Assembly: GCA_035540755.1 (NCBI GenBank) | Contig: DATLGD010000135.1 | Location: forward strand, 1 to 30,585 | Direction of reading: 5' to 3' | Length of the DNA: 30,585 nt | Origin: DATLGD01 sp035540755 | Lineage (GTDB): Bacteria; Actinomycetota; Actinomycetes; Mycobacteriales; SCTD01 | Shown: positions 14,836-29,782 of the stretch, one piece after another | How positions within the stretch are numbered: position 1 is the stretch's first letter | How the letters are laid out: each line of letters starts with the position of its first letter | Translations under genes and position numbers: made by a program | Notes under the pieces: generated by a model | Databases searched by the model: none | Seen by the model: the letters and a program-made list of their open reading frames with translations, nothing else | What the model was told of the DNA's origin: nothing

Positions 14836-15531
14836 ATGGACCCGACCAGACGACGTCCCGCGCCGGCCCTGCTGCTGGGTCTGGCGCTGCTTCCCGCCGC
14901 CTGCGGCACCGGCGGCGACGCGGCCGCCCCGGGGCCCACGCCGAGCCCCTCGCTCAGCGTGTCACCGAGCCCGGTGCCGCAGCCGGTGCCGGTGCCGCCT
15001 GCCCAGCCGACCGCCCAGCCGACCGGTGAGCCTGCGGACGGTGACCCGCCGTCCGACGACGCGGGCGAGCCGGACGACCCGGCCGAGCGGCCCTTCCCGG
15101 CCGACCGCGCCCCCGACTTCGACGGGTCGGAGGGCAACGGCCTGTCCGTCGTCGACGTGCGCACCGGATCGCACGACGGCTACGACCGGGTGGTGTTCGA
15201 GCTCGGCGGCGACGGCACGGTGGGCTGGACCGTGCAGTACACCGACGACCCCCGCCGGCAGGGTTCCGGCGAGCCGGTCGAGGTCGAGGGGAGCGCGACG
15301 CTGGCGGTGACGCTCGGCGGCGTCGGCTACCCGTTCGACACCGGCGTCGAGGAGTACAGCGGCCCCGGCCGGCTGACGCCGGGTGGCCCGGTGCTGCGGG
15401 AGGTCGCGCTGGGCGGCGTCTTCGAGGGCTACTACGACGCCTTCCTCGGCGTCGCCGAGGACCGCCCCTTCCGCGCGTTCCGGATGAGCGACCCGCAGCG
15501 CCTGGTCGTCGACGTCGCGCACACCGGCTGA
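14836..15531 (+). CDS. AMIN-like domain lipoprotein, copy A
   Basis: This 231-residue protein has a signal peptide with lipobox P-A-A-C-G and then a long Pro/Ser/Gly/Asp-rich linker (about 25-100). The C-terminal domain of about 130 residues begins G-L-S-V-V-D-V-R and carries D-G-Y-D-R-V-V-F-E-L, G-Y-P-F-D-T-G-V-E-E-Y and a final V-V-D-V-A-H-T-G. This pattern matches the AMIN-like domain found on actinobacterial lipoproteins; AMIN domains in amidases and secretins bind peptidoglycan. A wall-binding role is inferred. The ATG at 14836 follows GGAGCGGGG. It is a close paralogue of the gene at 15907, and the TraR/DksA gene between them starts 3 bases after this stop. Confidence 0.88.
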   Translation: MDPTRRRPAPALLLGLALLPAACGTGGDAAAPGPTPSPSLSVSPSPVPQPVPVPPAQPTAQPTGEPADGDPPSDDAGEPDDPAERPFPADRAPDFDGSEGNGLSVVDVRTGSHDGYDRVVFELGGDGTVGWTVQYTDDPRRQGSGEPVEVEGSATLAVTLGGVGYPFDTGVEEYSGPGRLTPGGPVLREVALGGVFEGYYDAFLGVAEDRPFRAFRMSDPQRLVVDVAHTG

Positions 15532-15534
15532 GCC

Positions 15535-15876
15535 GTGGCTCCCGCGGAGGAGTCGCTGCGGGCCGAGCTGGCCGACGTCCGTGCGCAGGTCGGGCGGCTG
15601 CGGCGCGACATCGCCGAGGTCGTCGCAGCGTCGGAGGGCTCGAACGCCGACGACGAGCACGACCCGGAAGGCGCGACGATCGGCTTCGAGCGGGCGCAGC
15701 TGGCGGCGCTGCTCGACGCCGCACGGCGCCGGGAGGCCGACGTCGAACGGGCCCTTGCGCAGGTCCGCGAGGGCGGCTACGGCCGGTGCGAGCGCTGCGG
15801 CGGCCCGATCGGGACCGAACGGCTCGCGACCCGGCCCTCGACCCGCCGCTGTGTGGCGTGCGCCGCACAGCGCTGA
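15535..15876 (+). CDS. TraR/DksA-family zinc-finger protein
   Basis: This 113-residue cytoplasmic protein has an N-terminal helical hairpin (about residues 5-75, charged and heptad-like) and a C-terminal four-cysteine zinc finger: C-E-R-C-G-G-P-I, then R-C-V-A-C. G-Y-G-R-C-E-R-C-G is the DksA/TraR signature. DksA-type proteins enter the RNA polymerase secondary channel and alter initiation at stringent-response promoters. The acidic coiled-coil tip would be around residues 35-45 (N-A-D-D-E-H-D). The GTG start follows the lipoprotein stop by 3 bases, so it is almost certainly co-translated with it; the second lipoprotein follows after 30 bases. Confidence 0.92.
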   Translation: MAPAEESLRAELADVRAQVGRLRRDIAEVVAASEGSNADDEHDPEGATIGFERAQLAALLDAARRREADVERALAQVREGGYGRCERCGGPIGTERLATRPSTRRCVACAAQR

Positions 15877-15906
15877 CCGCCGCGCCTCCGCGGTCGAGGG
15901 CTGCCG

Positions 15907-16554
15907 GTGTGCGAGAACAGCACCGTGCGCACCCGCCGACTGCTTCCCGCTGCCCTGCTCGCCCTCGCGCTCGGCGCCACCGCCTGCGGCACCGGCGAGA
16001 CCGACACCGCCTCGGACACGACGACGGTCAGCCCCGTGCCGGGGCTCTCGCCCGGGACGGAGCCCGGTCCGACCGCCGCTCCTGCGGAGACGAGCGACGC
16101 CGAGGCCGGTGCGCGGTTCGACGGCGACCTGGCGGACAAGAGCTCGGCGGGCAGCGGCATCGGCCTGTCCGTCGTCGACGTGCGGGTGGGCGAGCACGAC
16201 GGGTACGACCGCGTCGTCTTCGAGCTCGGCGGGAACGGCACCGTCGGCTGGCGGGTCGGCTACGACGACGACCCGCGCCGGCAGGGCTCCGGCGACGAGG
16301 TCGAGCTCGAGGGCGACGCGACGCTGGCCGTCGTGCTGGAGGGCGTCGGCTACCCGTTCGACACCGGCGTCGAGGAGTACGGCGGTCCACGGCAGCTCTC
16401 GCCCGGTCAGCCCTCGGTCCGGGAGGTCGCGATCGGCGGGGTGTTCGAGGGGTACTTCGACGCCTTCGTCGGCGTCGAGGAGCGGCGACCCTTCCGCGTG
16501 ACCCGGCTCGACGGCCCGCTGCGCGTGGTGGTCGACATCGCACACACCGCCTGA
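15907..16554 (+). CDS. AMIN-like domain lipoprotein, copy B
   Basis: The 215-residue protein has a lipoprotein signal ending in T-A-C-G (Cys at about 27), a shorter Thr/Pro/Glu linker and the same C-terminal domain as the gene at 14836. By eye about two-thirds of domain positions are identical, including D-G-Y-D-R-V-V-F-E-L-G-G, D-P-R-R-Q-G-S-G and Y-P-F-D-T-G-V-E-E-Y. It is therefore a local duplicate. GAGGG at 15896-15900, six bases before, favours the GTG at 15907; a GTG at 15925 would give a more usual, shorter signal peptide. The genes at 14836, 15535 and 15907 read as one operon. A hairpin follows at 16571. Confidence 0.88.
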   Translation: MCENSTVRTRRLLPAALLALALGATACGTGETDTASDTTTVSPVPGLSPGTEPGPTAAPAETSDAEAGARFDGDLADKSSAGSGIGLSVVDVRVGEHDGYDRVVFELGGNGTVGWRVGYDDDPRRQGSGDEVELEGDATLAVVLEGVGYPFDTGVEEYGGPRQLSPGQPSVREVAIGGVFEGYFDAFVGVEERRPFRVTRLDGPLRVVVDIAHTA

Positions 16555-16570
16555 CGACGGGGGCGCTCGA

Positions 16571-16589
16571 CTACCCGCCGGCGGGGTAG
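16571..16589 (+). terminator. Hairpin between lipoprotein B and the SDR gene
   Basis: CTACCC (16571-16576) and GGGTAG (16584-16589) pair around GCCGGCG. It lies 17 bases after the lipoprotein stop and 10 bases before the SDR ATG. It may terminate the lipoprotein operon or hold the SDR leader folded. Confidence 0.4.
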
Positions 16590-16599
16590 GCGGGTCGGC

Positions 16600-17592
16600 A
16601 TGGACACCGAGCGCGCCCTGACCGTCGCCGTCACCGGACCCACCGGCACCTTCGGCTTCGGCCTGATCCCCCTGCTGCAGGCCGACGACCGCGTGTCACG
16701 CGTGGTCGGCATCGCCCGCCGGCCGTTCGACCCGGACGAGCACGGCTGGACCAAGATGGAGTACCGGCGGGGTGACGTCCGCGACGTCGACGCGCTCGAG
16801 ACCGCCTTCGCCGGCGCCGACGTCGTGGTGCACCTGGCCTTCCTCATCGTCGGCGGCACCCGGGAGACCACGCGGGCCATCAACGTCGAGGGGACGCTCA
16901 ACGCCTTCCGGGCGGCGGCCGCGGCCGGCGCGAAGCGCTTCGTGTACGCCTCGTCGGTCGCGGCGTACGGCTTCCACCGCGACAACCCGGTCGGGATGAC
17001 CGAGGACTGGCCGGTGCGCCCGGCCGACCGGCTGTTCTACGCGCAGGAGAAGGCCGAGCTCGAGGAGCTGCTGGCGGAGGAGTCGGCCGCGCACCCCGAG
17101 CTCGAGCTGTACCTGCTGCGCCCGCCGGTCGTGCTCGGCCCGCACGCCGTCGGCGGCAAGGACGTGCTGCCCGGCCCGCTCGCCCCGATCGTTCAGCAGC
17201 TGCAGGGCCGCTTCCGCCGGCTGCCCGTCCCGGTTCCCGCGCTCGTACCGGACCTGCCGCTGCAGTTCGTGCACGAGGACGACGTGGGCTCGGCGCTGGT
17301 GCAGTGCGTCGTCGCCGCCGGGCCGCCCGGGGCCTACAACATCGCCGGCGACGGCGTGCTGAGCGCGGTCGACGTCGCGCGCGAGCTCGGGTTCCTCCCG
17401 CTGCCGCTGCCCGCCGGCCCGACGCACGCGGCGGCGAGGGCGCTGTCGAGACTGCCGTTCCTGCCGAGCTTCGCCGAGTGGGTCGAGGCGGGCAGCCACC
17501 CCGCGGTCATGGACACCGCCAAGGCGAAGGAGCAGCTCGGCTGGTCGCCGCGCTACAGCTCGCTCGAGGCGCTGCGCGACACCCTGCGGTAG
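16600..17592 (+). CDS. NAD(P)-dependent epimerase/dehydratase (extended SDR)
   Basis: The 330-residue protein is cytoplasmic. It has an N-terminal Rossmann fold with the nucleotide motif T-G-P-T-G-T-F-G at residues 11-18, then D-V-R-D at about 60-63, V-V-H-L-A-F in the fourth strand and Y-A-S-S-V-A-A-Y-G. The active-site Tyr and Lys are in Y-A-Q-E-K. These are marks of extended SDR enzymes acting on nucleotide sugars or related substrates; no neighbouring sugar-pathway gene narrows the substrate. The ATG at 16600 lacks a strong Shine-Dalgarno sequence. Confidence 0.9.
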   Translation: MDTERALTVAVTGPTGTFGFGLIPLLQADDRVSRVVGIARRPFDPDEHGWTKMEYRRGDVRDVDALETAFAGADVVVHLAFLIVGGTRETTRAINVEGTLNAFRAAAAAGAKRFVYASSVAAYGFHRDNPVGMTEDWPVRPADRLFYAQEKAELEELLAEESAAHPELELYLLRPPVVLGPHAVGGKDVLPGPLAPIVQQLQGRFRRLPVPVPALVPDLPLQFVHEDDVGSALVQCVVAAGPPGAYNIAGDGVLSAVDVARELGFLPLPLPAGPTHAAARALSRLPFLPSFAEWVEAGSHPAVMDTAKAKEQLGWSPRYSSLEALRDTLR

Positions 17593-17679
17593 GTCCCCCG
17601 ACGGCCGGTTCCGGGCGTTCTGCCCATGACGACGGCTCGGGCGTGCGAGGCTGGCCTGCCCCTCCATCACCCGAGCTCC

Positions 17680-17685
17680 AGGTGG
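17680..17685 (+). promoter_or_regulatory. Ribosome-binding site that selects the start of the propeller protein
   Basis: AGGTGG lies 6 bases before the ATG at 17692. This favours that start over the in-frame ATG at 17626, which would put 22 unneeded residues before the signal peptide. Confidence 0.65.
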
Positions 17686-17691
17686 GTCCGC

Positions 17692-19797
17692 ATGCGCCGC
17701 TCACCCGTCCAGGCCCGCCGGGCGCTGGGCCTGGTCCTGGCGCTGGTCGTGGCTGCCGTGGTCGTGCCCGCCGTCGCCCTGCCGGTCGTGCCGGCAGCCG
17801 CCCAGCAGGCCGTCGTCAGCTCGGCCTCGCTGTTCAGCGAGAGCGGCGACTTCATCGGCGAGGGGCGCGACCACCACGCCTTCCCGGGGGGCGGGGCGAT
17901 CACGGCGAGCAGCGCCTCCTCGCTCGGCTACGTCGGGTTCGGGGTGCGCGCCGGTGACACCGGCGAGACCTTCTCCCTGGAGTTCCACCCGCCGGCCGCC
18001 GACCCCACGCTGCGACCTCAGCACTACGCCGGGGCCTGGCGGCTGCGCAGCGGGGACCAGACCCGGCCCGGGATGTCGATCTCCGGCGGCTCCCGCGGGT
18101 GCTCCTCGCTCACCGGTCACTTCACCGTCCTCGACATCGTCGGGTCCGACCGCGGCCTCGAGCGGCTCCACCTGGTGTTCGAGCAGCACTGCGAGGGCTC
18201 GGCCCGGTCGCTGTTCGGAGAGATCCGCTACCGGATGCCCGTGGCCGATGGACCCGTGCTCGTGCCCGCCGTGGTCCCGTGGCCGGTCCAGTTCCGCGGC
18301 GCCGAGGCCCGCCCGGTCTCGACCCTGGTCGTGAACCCGACAGCGCAGCCGGTCGCCCTCGGGACACCCCGGCTCGCGGGCGCCTCCGCCGGGAGCTTCC
18401 GCCTGCTCGGCAGCGGATGCTCGTCGGCCCTCCCGGCGGCCGGGTCCTGCCCGGTCACCGTGGGCTTCACGCCGACGGCGAGCGGTCCGGTGACGGCATC
18501 GCTGGAGGTGCCGACGGGCGGCGGGACGCGTTCGGCCTCCCTGCGCGGGTCGGCGCACCCCGGGACCACCTCCTGGCAGCTTCGCGGCGAGCCCGGTGAC
18601 GTGGTGACGCGCGGGATCACCCGCGACTTCCAACCCCCGTCGACGACGAGGTTCAACGCCTGGGGCGACGAGTGGGGGATCGAGGTCGAGGCGCGGGACG
18701 ACCGCGGCGACTGGTGGCAGGTCCACCTCGACCCTCCGGCCGCCGGACCTCCGCTGGAGGTCGGGAAGACCTACCAGGTGGACCACGCGAAGAGCGGCTA
18801 TCCGTCCTCACCGACGCTGCTGCTGATCGGCCCCGGCCGGTCGTGCGACGGCGGCAGGTTCACCATCGACGAGCTCACGTGGTCACGAGACGAGCTGCTG
18901 ACGCTCCGGGCCACCTTCGAGCACCGCTGCGGCTCCGCCCCCGGGTCGGCGTTCGGGAGCATCTCCTACCGCGTCTCGCCGCCGTCGCCGAGCCTGCTGG
19001 TCGACCTGGTGTCGGTGACGGGCACGGACGGCCAGCTGTGGGTGCGGCGCAGCGACCGCTCGTCGTGGACACCTCTCGGCGGCAGGCTCGTCGACGCTCC
19101 GGTGGCGGTCCGCACCCGGGGTCGACTGGTCTTCGTCGGGCTGGGCGAGGACCGCAACGTGTGGGTCCGCACCCTCGACGACGGGTGGCAGCGCTTCGGG
19201 CCGCCGGGCACCTGGTGCGACGGCCCGTCGGCCGTCGCGTCGACCTACCTGCTGTCGGTCGCGTGCCGCGGCCAGGACGGGGGGCTCTGGTACGCCCACG
19301 TCGACACCGCGCTGCCGGGGCTGCCCCGGGTGAGAGGCTGGTCGTCGCTGGGAGGGGTGGCGCTGCACGGCCCCGCCGTCGTCGACGCGACCGAGACCGG
19401 CGCGCACCCGCGGTTCCGCTGGAGCGTGGTCGGCCGGGACGGGCGACCGTGGTCCCGCGGCGAAGGCCCGGACCAGCCGTGGGTGCCGACGGACGGCCAG
19501 CGCTGTGGAGGTGTCCTGGCCGCGTCCGAGACAGGTACGCAGCTGGCTTGCCGGGACGCGGCATCGACCGGGCTGCGGGTGTTCGGGTCCGGCGGATCGG
19601 CCGTGGTGCCGGCCAGGTTCACCGGTCGGGCCGGCGTGGCCGCCGACCCGCTGAGCAGCCGGTTCTACGTCCTCGGTGCCGACGGGGGCGTCTGGGTGGC
19701 CGAACGCGGACGCGACGGCGCAGTCCGTGGCTTCGCGCCGTTCGGCGGTGCGGGCGTGGGCGGGATCTCCGTCGTGGGTGTCGCGCGCACGCCTTGA
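17692..19797 (+). CDS. Secreted multidomain protein: duplicated unnamed domain, ASH-like domain, propeller-like C-terminus
   Basis: This 701-residue protein has a signal peptide (1 to about 38, ending A-A-A-Q-Q). Two homologous domains follow, at about 43-183 and 292-428. Each starts with a G-D-x-I/V-G turn, has a central P-P-A-A-x-P segment, and ends with a cysteine before G-x-F-T-hydrophobic, then F-E-x-x-C and S-x-F-G-x-I-x-Y-R. Between them (about 198-288) is an Ig-like domain of the choice-of-anchor/ASPM-SPD2-Hydin type, with S-C-P-V-T-V-G-F-T-P. The last 265 residues repeat D-G-x-L/V-W-x-R and W-x-x-L-G-G patterns, as in tectonin/PLL-type sugar-binding propellers. No catalytic motif is seen. 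Sugar or surface binding is inferred; function unknown. Confidence 0.82.
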   Translation: MRRSPVQARRALGLVLALVVAAVVVPAVALPVVPAAAQQAVVSSASLFSESGDFIGEGRDHHAFPGGGAITASSASSLGYVGFGVRAGDTGETFSLEFHPPAADPTLRPQHYAGAWRLRSGDQTRPGMSISGGSRGCSSLTGHFTVLDIVGSDRGLERLHLVFEQHCEGSARSLFGEIRYRMPVADGPVLVPAVVPWPVQFRGAEARPVSTLVVNPTAQPVALGTPRLAGASAGSFRLLGSGCSSALPAAGSCPVTVGFTPTASGPVTASLEVPTGGGTRSASLRGSAHPGTTSWQLRGEPGDVVTRGITRDFQPPSTTRFNAWGDEWGIEVEARDDRGDWWQVHLDPPAAGPPLEVGKTYQVDHAKSGYPSSPTLLLIGPGRSCDGGRFTIDELTWSRDELLTLRATFEHRCGSAPGSAFGSISYRVSPPSPSLLVDLVSVTGTDGQLWVRRSDRSSWTPLGGRLVDAPVAVRTRGRLVFVGLGEDRNVWVRTLDDGWQRFGPPGTWCDGPSAVASTYLLSVACRGQDGGLWYAHVDTALPGLPRVRGWSSLGGVALHGPAVVDATETGAHPRFRWSVVGRDGRPWSRGEGPDQPWVPTDGQRCGGVLAASETGTQLACRDAASTGLRVFGSGGSAVVPARFTGRAGVAADPLSSRFYVLGADGGVWVAERGRDGAVRGFAPFGGAGVGGISVVGVARTP

Positions 19798-19818
19798 GAC
19801 GGGCTCGTGCGCCGCGTC

Positions 19819-19821
<3 letters not shown>
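19795..19821. terminator. Bidirectional hairpin that contains both convergent stop codons
   Basis: TGAGACG (19795-19801) and CGTCTCA (19815-19821) form a perfect 7-bp stem. It is extended by GGC/GCC (19802-19804 with 19811-19813), with one bulged G and a 6-base loop. The TGA of the propeller protein is the first triplet of the left arm and the TGA of lhr the first of the right arm read on the minus strand. Confidence 0.65.
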
Positions 19822-24522
<4,701 letters not shown>

Positions 24523-24581
24523 CGCCCCAGTGTCCCCCGGGGTGCCGACATCCACCGCCGGAGCGACGGTCGGGACGGCTG

Positions 24582-26132
24582 TCAGCCCGTGAGGCGCGTG
24601 GGCGGGCCTTCGCGGCGTTCGGCGGGCTCGCGCTCGGGGGAGGTGGCCGGCACGGCGAGCTGCGGCAGGCCGACGCGGAACAGCGCGCCGCCCCCTGGCC
24701 GGTTCTGCGCCTCGACGGTGCCGCCCTGCGCCTCGACGAGCTGGCGCACGATGTAGAGCCCCAGGCCGACGCCGCCGTACTCGCGGGTGTTGGCGGCCGC
24801 TGCCTGGAAGAACGGCGTGAACAGGGAGGCCTCGCTGCCCGCCGGGATGCCGACCCCGACGTCGGCGACCTCGACGAGCGCGTGCGCCCCCGCCGTCCGC
24901 ACGGTGACGGTGACCGCGCCGCCGCCGGGGCTGTACTTGATCGCGTTCTCGACCAGCTGGCCGACGATGTGCTGCACGCTGGCCGGGTCCCCGACGGCCA
25001 CGACGGGCTGCTGCGGCACCGCCACGACGACGCGGTGCCGGTCCGACACCGACTCGAACGTCCGCGCGGTGCTCGCCACCGCGCGGCCGAGGTCGAACGG
25101 CTCGCTGGAGCCCGAGTGCCGGGAGGCGCCGGCCCGCGCACCCAGCAGCAGGTGGTCGGTCAGGGTCACGAGGGCCTCGGTGCGCTCGGCGATGGTCGCG
25201 AGGGCGCGCAGCCGCGCGGCGTCGTCGAGGCGGTCCCACCGGCGCTGGAGCACGTGCACGTAGCCCTTGACGGCGGTGAGCGGCGTTCGCAGCTCGTGGC
25301 TGGTGGTGGCGAGGAACAGGTCCTTGGCCTCGTCGAGCGCCCGCTGCCGGCTGACGTCGCGCAGGGTCACCACCCGCTCGCCCGTCTCGAGCAGCTCGGT
25401 CGCGACGGCCTCCAGCCACCGTCCGCCGACCTGCGAGACCACGGGGGCGCCGGCCGCCGGGACGGCCAGGGGCGGCGCGGAGCCGAGCAGCTCGTCCCGG
25501 CCGGTGCCGAGCATGGCGGTCGCGCACTCGTTGCAGGAGGTGACGTGCCCGTCGCGGTCGAGGACGAGCACGCCGTCGGCGAGCACGTCGACCACCGCCT
25601 GCTCGTGCTCGCGCTGCGCGACCACCTCGGCGTGCGAGCGCTCGAGCCGGCGCACGTACCGGGCCAGGGTCTCGCCGACCAGCAGGCACACCGGCACCGC
25701 CACGGTCACCGAGGCGATGGCGTTCGGCGGCCGGTCGTCCCCGACCAGGAAGGGCAGCAGGTAGGCCACCACGGCGAGCGGCGCCAGGGCCAGGGACGTC
25801 CCGGGCGGCTGCGCGAGGCCGACCCAGACGAAGACGACGACGAAGTACACGGCGTAGCTGAACGAGCTCACCCCGCCGAACAGGTTCGAGACGGCGATGA
25901 GGGCGAAGGCCACCAGCACCAGGGCCAGCGGCGCACGGGGCGAGAGCCTGTCCCACGGCAGCCGCAGCGACACGACGCCGAGCGCGAGAGTGGTCAGCGC
26001 GACGGCGTTGAGCACGGCGATGTCGAGGTGCTCGCTGCCGGGCAGGTAGTTGTTCACGAGCGTGAACGCCCCGGCGGCGAGCAGCAGTCGGCCGCCCTGC
26101 TGCCCGGCGCGCAGGCGCGCGCTCCCGCTCAT
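24582..26132 (-). CDS. Membrane-bound PAS sensor histidine kinase (orphan)
   Basis: This 516-residue kinase has about five or six membrane helices in residues 12-160 and a short coiled coil (160-180). A PAS domain follows (about 180-262), containing C-N-E-C. The HisKA domain has phospho-acceptor His279 in S-H-E-L-R-T-P-L. The HATPase domain has the N box V-E-N-A-I-K-Y-S (Asn396), G1 D-V-G-V-G-I-P and G2 G-V-G-L-G-L-Y-I-V. All catalytic elements are present. No response regulator gene is in the window, so its partner is elsewhere. The ATG at 26132 is used. The signal is unknown; the PAS Cys pair could be redox or metal sensitive, which is a guess. It is probably transcribed with lhr, since no hairpin separates them. 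Confidence 0.92.
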   Translation of the reverse strand: MSGSARLRAGQQGGRLLLAAGAFTLVNNYLPGSEHLDIAVLNAVALTTLALGVVSLRLPWDRLSPRAPLALVLVAFALIAVSNLFGGVSSFSYAVYFVVVFVWVGLAQPPGTSLALAPLAVVAYLLPFLVGDDRPPNAIASVTVAVPVCLLVGETLARYVRRLERSHAEVVAQREHEQAVVDVLADGVLVLDRDGHVTSCNECATAMLGTGRDELLGSAPPLAVPAAGAPVVSQVGGRWLEAVATELLETGERVVTLRDVSRQRALDEAKDLFLATTSHELRTPLTAVKGYVHVLQRRWDRLDDAARLRALATIAERTEALVTLTDHLLLGARAGASRHSGSSEPFDLGRAVASTARTFESVSDRHRVVVAVPQQPVVAVGDPASVQHIVGQLVENAIKYSPGGGAVTVTVRTAGAHALVEVADVGVGIPAGSEASLFTPFFQAAAANTREYGGVGLGLYIVRQLVEAQGGTVEAQNRPGGGALFRVGLPQLAVPATSPEREPAERREGPPTRLTG

Positions 26133-26181
26133 GCGACCAGTATCGGCAGCGACCCCGGCCGGCCTCAGCAGAACGTCTCGA

Positions 26182-26201
26182 GATGGCCCTTTCGGGCCAT
26201 C
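26182..26201 (-). terminator. 8-bp hairpin with GAAA tetraloop after the small GNAT gene
   Basis: GATGGCCC (26182-26189) and GGGCCATC (26194-26201) form a perfect 8-bp stem. Read as minus-strand RNA the loop is GAAA, a stable GNRA tetraloop. It lies 24 bases after the stop of the minus-strand gene ending at 26225 and before the kinase gene. No U-tract. Confidence 0.65.
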
Positions 26202-26224
26202 CCGGCGGCTGCCCGGCACCGGGC

Positions 26225-26512
26225 TCAGGCCTGCAGCGCGTCGGGGTGCCGCTTCAGCCAGCCCTGCACGAAGGTGCACACCGGCACGACCTCGAGCTGC
26301 TCGTCCCGCGCCCAGCGGACCGCGGTCTCGACCAGCCGGCTGCCCACGCCCCGGCCCGCCAGGGACGTCGGGACCACGGTGTGCAGAAGGGCGACGCTCT
26401 GGTCGGCGGGGTCGTCGCCGCGCTCGTAGGTCAGGACGGCCACCTCGTCGGCGGCGTCGCCCTCGCGCAGCTCGAAGCGGTTCTGGCCCGGTACGTGCAC
26501 GACGTCGCTCAT
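26225..26512 (-). CDS. Small GNAT-family N-acetyltransferase-like protein
   Basis: This 95-residue protein is a minimal GNAT fold of the short Gcn5-like group (YidJ/Acetyltransf_CG type). It has an N-terminal strand R-F-E-L-R-E, then V-A-V-L-T-Y, L-L-H-T-V-V-P, the acetyl-CoA pyrophosphate loop G-R-G-V-G-S-R-L, and V-V-P-V-C-T-F-V ending in W-L-K-R-H-P. The conserved Cys in V-C-T-F-V is typical of this subgroup. Substrate unknown; some members acetylate polyamines or protein amines. It is divergent from the GNAT/acyl-CoA ligase fusion, with 100 bases between the starts holding a 16-bp palindrome. Confidence 0.9.
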   Translation of the reverse strand: MSDVVHVPGQNRFELREGDAADEVAVLTYERGDDPADQSVALLHTVVPTSLAGRGVGSRLVETAVRWARDEQLEVVPVCTFVQGWLKRHPDALQA

Positions 26513-26550
26513 GCCCGGTCCGAACGCGCGGTGCAGGCGATCTGTGCCCG

Positions 26551-26566
26551 CGGCGGTGCACCGCCG
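26551..26566. promoter_or_regulatory. Perfect 16-bp palindrome, candidate operator between divergent GNAT genes
   Basis: CGGCGGTGCACCGCCG is its own reverse complement. It lies 38 bases upstream of the ATG at 26512 (minus) and 46 bases upstream of the GTG at 26613 (plus), a position suited to a dimeric regulator serving both genes. It contains the ApaLI-type core GTGCAC. High GC makes chance palindromes easier, so the call is tentative. Confidence 0.4.
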
Positions 26567-26600
26567 GCGACGGGGCAGGATGGACCGGAGGCGGACGAGC

Positions 26601-26607
26601 GGAAGGG
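26601..26607 (+). promoter_or_regulatory. Ribosome-binding site that selects the start of the GNAT/ligase fusion
   Basis: GGAAGGG lies 5 bases before the GTG at 26613. The upstream ATG at 26580 has only a poorly spaced AGG. Confidence 0.65.
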
Positions 26608-26612
26608 CGATC

Positions 26613-29260
<2,648 letters not shown>

Positions 29261-29264
<4 letters not shown>

Positions 29265-29782
29265 CTGGGCTGGGTGCTCCGGTCCCGCTGCTCCTCCTGT
29301 GACGGGCCCCGCCGGAAGAGCGCCGTGCCGATCGCGGCGAGCCCGAGCCCGATCGCGAAGAAGCCCCAGTTGTAGAGGGCGGGGTCGTCGGCGGCGTCGC
29401 GGATGTCGTGCAGGCCGAGCAGCAGGTGGAAGACCAGCTGGTCGACGACGTGGAAGGCGCCCCAGCCGACGAGCACCAGCCCGACCAGCCGCCCGGGTGC
29501 CACCTGCGCGCGACCGCCGCCGAGCCCGCCGAGCCAGGTCAGGGCGATGCCGACGACGGCGAGCGCGACCGTGACCACGTGGAAGACGCCGTCCCAGAAG
29601 ACGTTGCGTTGCAGGCCCTCGAGGGTGTCGTTCGGCTCGACGGCGCTGACCAGGTTGTGCCACTGCAGCACCTGGTGCAGCACGATGCCGTCGACCAGAC
29701 CGCCGATCCCGAACCCGAGCACCAGCGCGCCGGTGACGGCCAGCCGGCGGTCGCGCGCGGCGTCCCGCTGCCGGGTGCTCAG
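29261..29782 (-). CDS. DUF2243-family membrane protein
   Basis: The 173-residue protein has four predicted membrane helices, at about residues 18-35, 65-85, 95-115 and 140-160. The first carries G-F-G-I-G-G-L-V-D-G-I-V-L-H-Q-V-L-Q-W-H-N, the DUF2243 signature, with buried Asp and His that could bind metal. A second His-bearing helix has H-V-V-D-Q-L-V-F-H. Function is not established for the family. No ATG, GTG or TTG lies at a sensible place; the CTG at 29782 gives a normal N-terminus (S-T-R-Q-R-D) and overlaps the upstream TGA as CTGA. If CTG is wrong, a GTG inside the first helix would truncate the protein. Confidence 0.82.
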
